DNA of 64,000 bases, from NCBI GenBank assembly GCA_024500155.1, contig CM044856.1:53258303-53322302 (forward strand), in the 5' to 3' direction. The notes under the pieces were generated by a model that saw only the letters and a program-made list of their open reading frames with translations, searched no databases and was not told the DNA's origin. A program made the position numbers and the translations under genes. The DNA is from Chenopodium formosanum. Its lineage: Eukaryota > Streptophyta > Magnoliopsida > Caryophyllales > Amaranthaceae. This document shows, in pieces, positions 11,584-23,089 of this stretch (positions are counted from its first letter, which is position 1; every line of letters starts with the position of its first letter).

Positions 11584-13300
11584 CACTACACCAAAATCTA
11601 GTATAAGAAACGCAAGATATAAAACGATTAATTTGGATAACCGTTCTCTATCACTATATAGAACGCATTTCTCTCTTAACCGTTTTATGAGTAAAAGATT
11701 ATAGAACAACTAGCTTACCTAACCGTTCTATATTGTTTTTACCCATTAAAATTAATATTCAATTAAAAAAAATAAGAAGTTGGAGAATCGTGTTCTTTCC
11801 CAACTGTTGAGCATATTCCGCCCATCTTACTCCATTAATCTACAATTACTCCTTCTAACCCAGAAAAAAAAAATTAAAAATAAACCCACCCAAAAACCTA
11901 TCCGTACTGGCCTACTTCGGCTACTTGTATGCTCACTTTTAACCGCCTCAGCTCCTTATCACTTACCCTCTTATACTTTGCGGAAATTATTTTTGTCATT
12001 CAATTCGTCAAAATCAATCGCCAACCTCTTTCATTAGAATCATTAACACTCTCTCTACTTTGATTTGAGCTTTAATGAATCAAACTGATGATAAAGCTCT
12101 TCGAGAAATGAACAATTCTTCGTATATTAAGAGGTTGGTACTTTTACATACCAATTATATTAATTCGATTTTACTTTGTGGAAATTTTAGATCTGTTTTT
12201 TTTTTTAATAGAAAATTTAGATCTACTTATTTTTTAGTGTGATTACTGATTAGTATTGTTTGATGTTGTTGGAAATAGTTGTATGGTATAATGAAGGGCG
12301 CAAGCGAAAACGAGGTTGGATTAGTTGGAGATTGATAAATTAATGGAGCTGCAACAAATTAAGCGTGACTTTGTAAGTTCATTTTCTGCATTTTTTTAAA
12401 ATTTTTTTTTTAGTGTTTTGTTTATACATTGGATGTTTTGCTCAACAACTATGGATTGTGGTATCAATCCAATCACTTGATGTTTCTTTATATTATTGCG
12501 ACTTTTATGATTGTATCATTCGTATGTATAGATATCATAAATTCACAATTGTTACTTTATTCTAATTTCTTGGATTTTAGCGAATTCGTTATGTAGTCTT
12601 TCATATAATGTATAGCTATCGCAAAATCACAATTGATAAATCGTTTTAGTTGGAATAAATTTTAATCATATATTTCGTATGAATTTTACTTGTATAATTT
12701 CTTTTCTTTATTTCGTAGGTTTTCGAGCATGAAAGAACGAGTATGAAAGACACAAGTAATACAATTTACGAGTATGGAAGAAATGAGCAACAGCTTTATT
12801 GGAGACTTTTACTTTGTTCTTCTTATGTTAAGAATGCTAAATTTCTTGCAAATATTAGTTTGCTTATTATAATTGTACATCTTTGGAAAAGATTATTTCA
12901 ATATATAACAAATTCGATCTTATTGTATTGACTTGTAGAATTCTATCCCACCGAATATAATTTTTCAAATTTAGAACATATTATTGTCAATTATATAATT
13001 ACACGTATCAAATTTCAACACACATATATATATTTTTTATTTTAAATGAAGAATAGAGAACTTTTATCTTACCTAATAGTGTATTAGGAAAAGGAAAACA
13101 GTGTTTTTTCCTTCTTTACTTATTGAATTTATGAAAGGAAAAGAGAGCTGTTATCCCAATAACCGTTCTCTATTGCTCAACATACAAATCGCCTATTTAA
13201 CCCGTTCTATATACTTTATACATCGCTTAGGAGAAGAATGGTTGTAAGACGTTCTATAAAGCCACTTTTAACAGTTCTCTAATCCCTTTTTTAAGTAGTG
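11584..13300. mobile_element. Non-autonomous CACTA element (1,717 bp)
   Basis: It begins CACTACACCAAAATCTAG and ends TTTTTTAAGTAGTG, inverted CACTA termini with the 3 bp target duplication AAC (11581-11583 and 13301-13303). Subterminal copies of an AACCGTTCTAT-like motif recur near both ends (11645-11745; 13140-13275), as expected for transposase-binding repeats. Short frames at 11780-12037 and 12743-12931 show no transposase motif, so it is a deletion derivative or captured-sequence element mobilised in trans. Confidence 0.88.
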
Positions 13301-13303
13301 AAC

Positions 13304-14010
13304 ATTGCTTTTTACAAAGATACTTTAAAACAAACAATTAGTAAAACGTGACTACAGTTAGATTCCTTGAATTATTGCTGGTGTGGGCTCAAGCATTCAT
13401 AATTTCATCCATCATCATTTCTTGTAGGATCCCCTCCATATCTTTGTTGTCTCCATACATAGGATTCTCTTCTCCTATGACAAAGTATACAACACATTTA
13501 GCTGCATATTCTTCATCCCAACTCATGAATGCTTCAAACACATACTCATGGCCTTCAAATGACATAAACTTCCCACTTTCAATATCTTCAAATATTTGTA
13601 GATTGACTCTGTGTTGTTTATGCCATCTACTAACTATTCTTTCATCTCGTTAGGTGCTACAATTGTTGTGTTACCAACATGAAATATAACAGGAGGATTT
13701 TCTTTCCTTTTTAAAAAATCGTTAAGATATTGTGAAATGTAGAAAAATCCCAGTGCTCTAGATTTAGTTGGATTTCTAACAGTCTTATGACGAATTACTG
13801 TATTATCAACTAATGTGGTTAACTAACTTTTCCTTCTTTAACTTCAATATTAGCACATTGCACCCTTGCTCCTAGCTGAAAGTCTTCTTTTTCTCATCAC
13901 AATATTTCCAAACCTTGTTGAATGCGTATTGTTGGAACTTTGTGAGTCTTGGAAAGAAAGAGTAATTAGGAGCAGGGAATTCATAGAAATCATGTACCGT
14001 TCCATAATCT
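13304..14010 (-). pseudogene. Pararetrovirus-linked coding remnant (inverted arm B)
   Basis: Read on the minus strand, 14010 to about 13345 keeps long open stretches broken by stops and shifts, with no confidently recognised domain. It is continuous with the pararetrovirus at 22570-25517 once E3 and its CAAGC duplication are removed. It therefore lies downstream of RNase H and upstream of the promoter-bearing units, where caulimovirids carry a final ORF or C-terminal tail. Function unassigned. Its inner ~255 bp is repeated inverted at 9556-9813. Confidence 0.5.
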
Positions 14011-14015
14011 CAAGC

Positions 14016-15919
14016 TGTAGACACCCATTTGTGTCTCCCCAAAACCAAACCCAGTGATGAGTACCTTTCGCGTCGAATCATAATCGAATGAAGTGAAAGT
14101 GTGGAAAGTCTAGTGTTAGGGATAGTTTTAATTTCTTTTCTCTTCTCTCTGTTTTTGAAAACTTATTTTAAGATAAACAGCCAATCCAATTTGGTTGGTC
14201 CATGATATGGGTCCAATAGTACTGTAGTTGGATGGGGCTTGACAAGAGCTTTCCAACGATATATTATAAGCCCAATTCCGATAAATATTGAGGAAGTTAT
14301 GGCCAATTTACTAAACTGGGCTCAGTTTGAGCCTTATATGCGGCCTAATGATCTAGAGGAGGGCCTAATATAGATTTATCATTCCTAATGCAATTAGGAA
14401 TGGTTTTAGTCTTCTAGATTCTTCTAGAAGGTTCTTTTCATTCCTAATTCAATTAGCATTGATAAATTGACTTTTGATTGACTTTTTAGAGTTTTAATTA
14501 AAATCAAAGAACGTTTTTTAAGGAAAATACAATTCTATCCTCCTATACGAAATTTCTATCTGATTTTAAGAAAATGCGTGAATTTCTGAATCAGCGCCAA
14601 ACGCCAGCTGTAGCGCCTGACGCTAATGTTGCGTCTGGCGCCAATAGCCAGCGTTGGCGCTAATCAGATTTTATTTGCACCAGTACTATGTTTTGATATT
14701 TTATCTTTTTGGCTGATTTTCTTTATAAATAACGTCATAAAACTCCGTTTTCATTCATCCACAATCACATACAACCAATTTTCATTCATCTACATTCACC
14801 AACTCTCATCAAGATTTTCTTGATTACTCTTTCTCTCTCTTTTCTAACTAAACTAGCCTTTTCTCAAATACAAAATTCCGCATTCATTAGATCTAGATAC
14901 ACCTAGCCATATTCGAAGTTGCCTTCGCCCTAGACGTGAAAGGTTTAATTTCTGAGGGTTTGGTCCCAAATCTCTCTTTCCAATATTTAATTTAATTGTT
15001 TTGTTTTATTATTTTCCATGAAGTTACTAACGTGGGTATTTTGCTATTACAAAGAGGTAAGAGACATCCAAGTAAGTACTTTAATGGTTTTTTTTATTTA
15101 TATTATGATATATAAATCATGCTTAGATTGTTATTTTAATTCCTAGTATCATGTCTAGGGTAACTTTAATACTAAGTATGATTGTTATGATGCCTTTTAT
15201 GTTCTTCCTAATATTTATGATTGTTAGTATCATGTTAGGGCTAAATATTTGATTTTTATTGTTAGTGACATGCTAGGGTTTGTTATTAATCTTGTTAGTA
15301 TCATGCCTATGATCTTTCTATTAATATTATGCTTTAATATGATTTTGATTATTTTTATAATTGTTATGATTATTTTTATGATTATTATTATGTTGCTTGA
15401 TTATATATATTTTTATTGCTTGATCACACCTTTTATGCATGTTTAAAGGGAATTGGTACTTGTAATCATGCTTAATAAGATAATTAATAATCTTGTTTAG
15501 GGTTAATTTGATTATAATTCAAGTGATCGCCAATAATAGATTTATTTGTGCATTAAATTCAACCAACATAGATAAACAGGTTTAGGGTTAATCCTATTGA
15601 TGGCATGTTAGTCAGAAAGCGCACATGAATACGATCAGAATAAAGTAGAGGCCTATTATTATTAGGGCAGGTCCAATCTCTTTTAGGTTGGATTTGTACC
15701 TTCATCCCCGAACCCTATTTGGTTCAAGACCTTATGGAGTTGACGATCTCTTGGATCGTTAAGGGGTGTAACCTTCACCCTGTGAACGGTTTACAAGTTC
15801 CTAAAAGTTGTTGGCGACTCTTTTGCTCTATCTTCTTTCCCTTTGGACGCCACCGTACTTTAGTGTATGATCACAGTGGGGTTCAAGCTAGGGGATTAAC
15901 GCTTGAAATATTCCCCACA
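14016..15919 (+). repeat. 5' LTR of E3 (1,904 bp)
   Basis: TGTAGACACC...TTCCCCACA. The CpG-rich GCGCC/GGCGC module at 14592-14667 lies about 60-130 bp upstream of TATAAATA (14724-14731), which is followed by a CT-rich leader start. Low-complexity TTATGATTATT-type sequence at 15240-15420 yields a spurious hydrophobic frame. It matches the 3' LTR closely. Confidence 0.92.
14724..14731 (+). promoter_or_regulatory. TATA box of E3 5' LTR
   Basis: TATAAATA sits just downstream of the CpG module and upstream of CATTCATCCACAATCA-type leader sequence; the same arrangement occurs in the 3' LTR at 21387-21394. Confidence 0.65.
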
Positions 15920-15924
15920 GTTTT

Positions 15925-15942
15925 TGGCGACTCCACTGGGGA
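15925..15942 (+). other. Primer binding site of E3
   Basis: TGGCGACTCCACTGGGGA lies 5 bp after the LTR end. It starts with TGG, as needed to pair with a tRNA CCA end, and is the type of site reported for Ogre/Tat elements (tRNA-Arg). Confidence 0.8.
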
Positions 15943-17572
15943 GGATTTCTATTTTAATTCCCGAATTTGTTTCGGCAATGATTTAGAATGAGTGGATGAG
16001 ACTCGAAACGTTCTAAGTATTTCATGTGCGTAATTTTGATTAACATTATTGTCTTATGCATAAAATGATCTCATTGGAAAGACCATCCGTAATGAGTTAA
16101 AAACATAGGATTTTACACGTATGAAATTTAAGAAATATCTTTCACAACTAGGATAGAAATAACACTGCGCGAAACTAGAAAATTTTATCGAGCACAGAAA
16201 GCTGCTGAGGCATGAAGGAATTAGCGTCAGCGAACAGAAGCTGGCGCCAGACATTTAACCGTAGCGCCAGGCGGTACAGCTAAATCCTGGTGCCAACCTC
16301 TGTTTGCTAGCGCCAAATTCTTCTAATACCGAGCTAGAAATATGCGTTCTAATTTCGACCAGTTTTTCGCATTGTTTGCTCGATCCTACTTCCTGATTGA
16401 GTTTTTCTCACTTTTCTGAAACCCATATGTGTTCTACATATGGACATAACCCTCTGGGAATTTATGCTCCATGTACCTGATTGAATGCTCTGAGCAACAA
16501 AGGGTACATCCGAGAATGTTGAATTCACCAAACCATGGAAGCGAGTTTTTTTCTAAAACTCGCGGTGTCCCATCCACTCAAGCCAACCCTTCACGGTTAG
16601 GCTTCCGCGCGGTGCATCCGGACAATTAACCATGGACCCTCTATTGACTAAACCATATCCCAAACTTTAGAGAACTATAGACATGGTTAGGTTGCAAACT
16701 CATTGCATCATATTGTGCCTACTTGACTAATTGTGCATTATTGGTTGTGCATATATATGTTTTCTTAACCGTTTGTTTAACTTGTGTTGAGATTTAATAA
16801 ATTAATGACTTAAAGAACTTTGCCTAATTAATTAATTGATTAATTAATTTAAGTAAATAAAGTCTAATTTTTTAATTAGAATTGACCTAGTACGACTTTA
16901 GGCATACCCTGTTGATTAATAACACCGAAAACAGTTTCAGATTGAAGCTCCAGCATTGGCGCCAAAGTCTAAACTGTAGCGCCACTCTGTGGAGTGTGGC
17001 GCCTGGCGACAACTCTATCGTCTGGCGCTACACTAAACAGTGCGGCGCCAATCATGTCGTTTTGGCGACAGTTCGGTTTATTGCCCGAGTCATTACCTAG
17101 TGTCTAATTAACCAGTTTGCTAATTAATTCGGTTAATTTTCGCTGTCAATAACACCTTGTTAAGTCATTAATTGAGTCTATTCACATGGTCATAACACGA
17201 GTCTCAACGTGTCACCTACACTCACTAGTCTTAGCACACACTTTGAGTATATGTCACCATGACCATGTCTTAGGTTCATGCATGAGTCGGTTTTTTCCGT
17301 CATTTAATTTGGGGGTACATCCTATTCCTAATTCTTCATATCCCTCCATCTACATCATTTTTCTTCACATTCTATTCCAATCTTTCTTCACTTCCTCCAT
17401 CCATTGCATGTTGAATAAAGCTTGAGTCAAATAATTAACAATGAATATCCCCAAATTCCATTCAAACAGTACTTGGTCGAGGAGAGAAGGGCGATCAATC
17501 AAGGACAACCTCTTTATTCAAATCTCACTTTTTGATAAACCAATTCGTCAAAAGAGAAAGGCTAAAAAGATA
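15943..17572 (+). other. E3 leader with two CpG modules
   Basis: Non-coding leader. CpG-rich GGCGCC/GCGCCA clusters occur at 16200-16320 and 16945-17065, the same motif as in the LTR of this element. AT-rich TTAATTAATTAATT lies near 16827-16850. It is homologous to the E1 leader. Short frames (16912-17100, 17186-17425) are not conserved. Confidence 0.6.
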
Positions 17573-19572
17573 ATGGCAAGTCAAGAAGAGGTCAATGAAC
17601 TTAGGAGTCAATTGAATGACATGACTGAGGTGTTAAAGGCATTAACCCTCAAAATTGATGACCCTGTGAAGCAACAACAAATGAACCTTATGCAGGAAAG
17701 CTTGAGCAAGCTATCTAGTGATTATAAATTTCAGGGCATTAGTTCACAACGGGTCTTGCTGGACAAGGAACTTCTTCCGCATAAGTTTAATGCCACTGAC
17801 ATCCCCAAATTCAAGGCAACAGATAACCCTTACTTTCATCTAAGAGCTTTTGAAACCATAATGAGTATTAAGGGTATTGATAAGAAAGTGTTCCCCTCTA
17901 TATTTTCTCTATCTCTTGAGACCGTTTGTCAACAATGGTTCTTTTCCCTTGACAAAGAGAAAACCTCTTCTTGGGAGTCGATAACAAACTCTTTCATAGA
18001 TAGATATAAGTGTAACATCAAAGACGAAACAAACCATAGACAACTTGAGATGTTAAAACAAAAAGAAAACAAAGGGTTCACGTCTTTCTTCAATAAATGG
18101 AGGGAAACTTCCGCTAATATGGTCAAGGCTCCTACCAAAAAAGAATATGTGAGGATGTTTATCAAGAATCTCCAAGGGAAGTATTCAAGGCACTTAAAGT
18201 ACCAACACAACTTGATTACTTTCAAGGCTGTCTATAATATAGGCATTGACATTGAAGATGACCTTCTGATAGATAATAGTGCGAGAGGAAAGAAAAACGA
18301 CCATCCTTCTTCTTCCTCTCCCATTAATGAGGTACATGCCACGAACGCCTCTAAATCGCGAATCCAAAGGTCAAAAAGAGTGTTCACCCCACTTGGCATG
18401 AGTTATGAAACGGCTTTCGAGAAGCTACACCACAAAGGACTAATCTTGCCCATAGGGCCTATCAAAGATCCAGTTCCAGAAGCCAGGCCACCCAAGTGGG
18501 ATCCTAATAAGCACTACAAATATCACCAAGGAAAGGGTCACGACACTGAGGAGTGTTGGAATCTCAAAGAAGCTATTTAAGATCTAATCGATAACAATGA
18601 AACTTCCGAGATTCTAGCCATCGAAGATGACCAAGCATCCTTCGATCCATCACTTCTTATAACGCCTGTAGGTGAGCCCATGATCGATACAACTTATATA
18701 ACCTCTCTCGATGAAGTGGCCATGATTGGGGGGGATGAAAGTCTTTTCTTAGATAATACCAGGGAAGACTCGCCAAGTCTAAAAGAGGACGTTCAAAAAT
18801 TGCAAGATGTCGTCGCCATGCTCTTGAACGTGGTAGAAGGATTAGCAAATCGGGTGATGTCCATCGAACAAAATCCCCGCCAAGAGTTTAACGACGGGAA
18901 AAACGGACCATTGAAGAATACACACCAATAGGAATGACTTACAATGAAGCTTTTGACTGTCTTCATGATCAAGGTCATATTTACTCCATTAGTCCCAGTC
19001 AAGACTCTCTATCTGAAAAACGCTTTCCCAGTTGGGATCCAAATTCCTATTGTCGATACCATAAAGGTCGTGGTCACACTACTGAAAAGTGTCTCGCCCT
19101 CAAGGATCGTGTTCAAGACTTCATTGATGCAAATCTTCTTCATGTTCCTTCGCGCGACAAGAAGGCCAAGATTAGTAATGACAGTAACAGTGGTTGTAAA
19201 GGGAAGAAGAACGACTATCCTTCTTCTTCCAGAAACACTTACTCTAGTAATAGTGTTGGTACTTTTGACCTTAGTGAGATCCTAGCCATGGATAATCGAA
19301 AGCAACAAAAAAGGGATTTTACCCCTATTGGAATTAGCTACGATGATGCTTTCGATCGACTCCATGCCAAGGGACTCATTACTCCTATTGGACCTATTCT
19401 AGATCCCTCGCTTGAGAAGAGGTTGCCTAGTTGGAATCCAAATGTGCGCTGTAAGTACCATCAAGGTAGGGGTCATGCTACTGAGAGCTGTTGGAAGCTA
19501 AAGGAGGCTATCCAACATTTGATTGATAATAACAAGCTTCCCATGCCTCTAGTTAACAAGAAGAGCGAGTGA
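17573..19572 (+). pseudogene. gag: E3 gag with three zinc-knuckle modules
   Basis: Gag precursor of the non-autonomous element. ATG 17573 (MASQEEVNELRSQLND) is preferred over the upstream in-frame extension from 17441 because E1 aligns from it. A predicted coiled coil near the N-terminus precedes the Retrotrans_gag region (QWFFSLDKEKTSSWESI; KEYVRMFIKNLQ). Then come three copies of a module with a SYxxAFxxLHxKG lead and a Cx2Hx4Hx4C-like knuckle: at 18400-18580 (first Cys replaced by Tyr, KYHQGKGHDTEECW), 18930-19130 (CRYHKGRGHTTEKC) and 19320-19545 (CKYHQGRGHATESC). A TAA at 18578-18580 (probably from CAA) and a frameshift near 18900 break the frame. The 3' part is open to TGA 19570-19572. 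Confidence 0.88.
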
Positions 19573-20664
19573 TGATAAATCAAACAAGACAAGACAAGAG
19601 GCGAGCTTCAACGACGAGATTTCATGACATCTTTTTTTCTTTTTCTTTATTTACCCTTTCCCCAATAAGTCAAGCATAGTCACCTTTCTTTTCCCTTAGA
19701 TTTATTTTATAGGATCATTATTTCTTTTCCTTAAATAAAATGAGCATTTATTCTCTTACATATGATCATCACATTGCATTGCATTAAAAAAAAAAAAAAT
19801 TCATGTCGAATTAAGCACAAGGTATACCAATGATTTGAGGCACCCCTTGTAGCCACATCTTATTACCTTTCACCCTTAGATTTTACAATCCTTTCTTCAT
19901 AAACCACTTTGAGCGCAGCCTCGTCTAACGATAGACCTTTCTTTTTTCAACCTACATCTACCTAACCTTGGGATGGGATGGTGTGTAACTTATGCAATCT
20001 TAAAAGCTTGAGTGTATCAAAAGATTAAAATAGCAAAAAGAAAATAATAAAAGTGTGCAAAAGGGTAAGTGTTCCAATGTCATTAACATAAATATGTTTT
20101 TGATAAGAACACGTCTCAGATTGCGTCTCTTATCGAGTGCTCGGTGCCGTGCCTGAGAAACATGAATGCCAAGTTAGTGATAGACCGCATGATCGGGATT
20201 ATCCACACTTATAAAAATGAAATAAATGCTAAAGCAAAAGAAAGAGCTAAAAAAGTGTAGAAACTCAAGTATAAAAACAAATATTCAAAAGCAAGGTTGC
20301 ACACCTTGGGGGCTTATCGAGGGTCTTGAGCCTTTATCCCCTTCTTCTATAACCTTTAGCCTAACCATGTTACAACCCCTTAAAAGACCTTTTTGAGGTA
20401 TACACACACTTGTGCGAGGTTCGGCTAGAGCTACGTTCGGCCTGATTCGTAACGGATACGTAGGCAACCTCACATCGAGGTGCGGCCGTAATAAAAATGC
20501 ATTCATACTCAAATTCACACAATTATACCATGATCATATCAAGGGATCTCCTATGCTCATCCCTATCCATGTAGATCTAGACTTGGGGGCTTGATCCCTA
20601 CATCATTAGCTTACCTAGCCTAAGAGTCATCACCATTTGACTCTTTTAAAAACAATATTTTCCC
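19573..20664 (+). other. E3 3' non-coding region
   Basis: No pol domain in any frame. It contains a pyrimidine-rich stretch (19625-19700), an A13 run near 19786, and the 60 bp block at 20428-20487 shared in inverted form with E1 1861-1920. On the minus strand this block holds a GTTGCCTACGTATCC core also seen downstream of the E2 antisense gene. The region ends abruptly at the 3' LTR with no polypurine tract. Confidence 0.65.
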
Positions 20665-22564
20665 ACACATTTGTGTCTCCCCAAAACCAAACCCAGTGAT
20701 GAGTACCTTTCGCGTCGAATCATAATCGAATGAAGTGAAAGTGTGGAAAGTCTAGTGTTGCGGATACTTTTAATTTCTTTTCTCTTCTCTCTGTTTTTGA
20801 AATCTTATTTTAAGAAAAACAGCCAATCCAGTTTGGTTGGTCCATCATATAGGTCCAATATTAGTGTAGTTGGATGGGGCTTGACAAGAGCTTTCCAACG
20901 ATATATTATAAGCCTAATTCCGATGAATATTGAGGAAGTTATGGCCAATTTACTAAACTGGACCCAGTTTGAGCCTTATATGCGGCCCAATGATCTAGAG
21001 GAGGGCCTAATAAAGATTTATCATTCCTAATGCAATTAGGAATGGTTTTAGTCTTCTAGATTCTTCTAGAAGGTTCTTTTCATTCCTAATTCAATTAGCA
21101 TTGATAAATTGACTTTTGATTAACTTTTTAGAGTTTTAAATAAAATCAAAGAACGTTTTTTGAGGAAGATACGATTCTATCCTCCTATACGGCAATTTCT
21201 ATCTGATTTTAAGAAAACGCGTGAATTTCTGAATCAGAGCCAAACGCCAGCTGTAGCGCCCGGCGCTACGCTTGGCGCCCGGCGCTAGCATTGGCGTCTG
21301 GCGCCAATAGCCAGCGTTGGCGCTAATCAGATTTTATCCGCGCCAGAACTCTGTTTTGATATTTTATCTTTTTGGCTGATTTTCTTTATAAATAACGTCG
21401 TAAAAACTCCGTTTTCATTCCTCCACAATCACCTACAACCAATTTTCATTAATCTACATTTACCAACTCTCATCAAGATTTTCTTGATTACTCTCTCTTT
21501 TTCTTTTCTAAACTAGCCTTTTCTCAAATACAAAATTTCGCATTCATTAGATCTAGATACACCTAGCCATATTCGAAGTTGCCTTCGCCCTAGACATGAA
21601 AGGTTTAAATTCTGAGGGTTTGGTCCCAAATCTCTCTTTCCATTATTTAAATTAATTGTTTTGTTTTATTATTTTTCTTGAAGTTACTAACATGTGTATT
21701 TTGCTATTAGAAAGAGGTACGAGGCATCCAAGTAAGTACTTTAATGTTTTTTTTTATTGATTTTATGATATATAAATCATGCTTAGATTGTTATTTTAAT
21801 TCCTAGTATTATGTTTAGGGTAACTTTAATACTAAGTATGATTGTTATGATTCCTTTTATGTTCTTCCTAATATTTATGATTGTTAGTATCATGTTAGGG
21901 CTAAATATTTGATTTTTATTGTTGGTGACATGCTAGGGTTTGTTATTAATTTTGTTAGTATCATGCCTAGGATCTTGCTATTAATATTATGCTTTAATAT
22001 GATTTTGATTATTTTTATAATTGTTATGATTATTATTATGTTGCTTGATTATATATATTTTTATTGCTTGATCACACCTTTTATGCATGGTTAAAGGGAA
22101 TTGGTACTTGTAATCACTCTTAATAAGATAATTAATAATCTTGTTTATGGTTAATTTTATTATAATTCACGCGATCGCCAATAATAGATTTATTTGTGCA
22201 TTAAATTCAACCAACATAGATAAACAGGTTTAGGGTTAATCCTGTTGATTGCATGTTATTCAGAAAGCGCACATGAATACGATCAGAATAAATTAGAGAC
22301 CTATTATTAGGGCAGGTCCAATCTCTTTTAGGTTGGATTTGTACCTTCATCCCCGAACCCTATTTGGTTCAAGACCTTATGGAGTTGACGATCTCTTGGA
22401 TCGTTAAGGGGTGTAACCTTCACCCCGTGAACGGTTTACAAGTTCCTAAAAGTTGTTGGCGGCTCTTTTGCTCTATCTTCTTTCCCTTTGGACGCCACCG
22501 TACTTTAGTGTTTGATCACAGTAGGGTTCAAGCTAGGGGATTAACGCTTGAAACATTAGCCACA
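20665..22564 (+). repeat. 3' LTR of E3 (~1.9 kb, first bases lost)
   Basis: It matches the 5' LTR from the ATTTGTGTCTCC block onward, including the CpG module (21236-21345) and TATAAATA (21387-21394), and ends GCCACA followed by the target duplication. The terminal TGTAGA present in the 5' LTR is absent, replaced by TTTTCCC from the internal region. Confidence 0.9.
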
Positions 22565-23089
22565 CAAGCCTTGTAATGTATACTAATGAATTAATCATTT
22601 TGATTAAGAGGATATGGGTAGATTCGTAATGATGCAACTTTAGAGTTTTTGGGAAATTCTATTCTTTCTCCCAGCTCTATTCTTTCTTCTCATAGATGTC
22701 GAAGATCAAAGAATTTACTGGACCTTGCTGCCACCAACTCGTACCATGTTCTAAAATCATTATCTCTTATTTTGTTTAATGTTATATTTAGTAAATCAGG
22801 AATGAGCTAGAATAAAATAATTGTTACTTTGAACGTCAATGACCTTTGGATTGCTCGCTGGCAACCCTTAATTAAACCATCTCGTGAACGTTGTTTTGGT
22901 GATATGATCTAGCCTTGCATTATGTCCCATTGAAGGGTGATACCCGCTCCATTGCCTTTTCGGTTTCATCAATGAGAGTTTTCCTCTCTACATCCATCTT
23001 TTGAAGTTGGTATGCAGAAGGTTTTTATGTAGTCTTGAGCTTCTTGGACGACATTAGCTAATTATCTAGTCAAGCTGTATTCCAAAGAA

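Larger units (their letters stand above)
14016..22564 (+). mobile_element. E3: gag-only Tat/Ogre-related LTR element (TR-GAG type), 8,549 bp
   Basis: A perfect 5 bp target duplication, CAAGC, flanks it (14011-14015 and 22565-22569). Order: 5' LTR 14016-15919, primer site 15925-15942, leader 15943-17572, gag 17573-19572, 3' non-coding 19573-20664, 3' LTR 20665-22564. There is no pol. The junction with the 3' LTR is abnormal: the first few bases (TGTAGA) are missing and the upstream sequence ends where sister E1 continues for at least 1.6 kb, so an internal deletion removed the polypurine tract. It inserted into the pararetrovirus. Confidence 0.9.

Noticed and set aside
15719..15991. 90-residue frame repeated at 22364-22576 and, inverted, at 7475-7660
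   Set aside because: Repeated only because it lies in LTR ends of one family; it crosses the LTR/primer-site boundary, so it is not a gene.
18944..19285. 113-residue frame overlapping E3 gag
   Set aside because: Frame shadow of the conserved gag zinc-knuckle modules.
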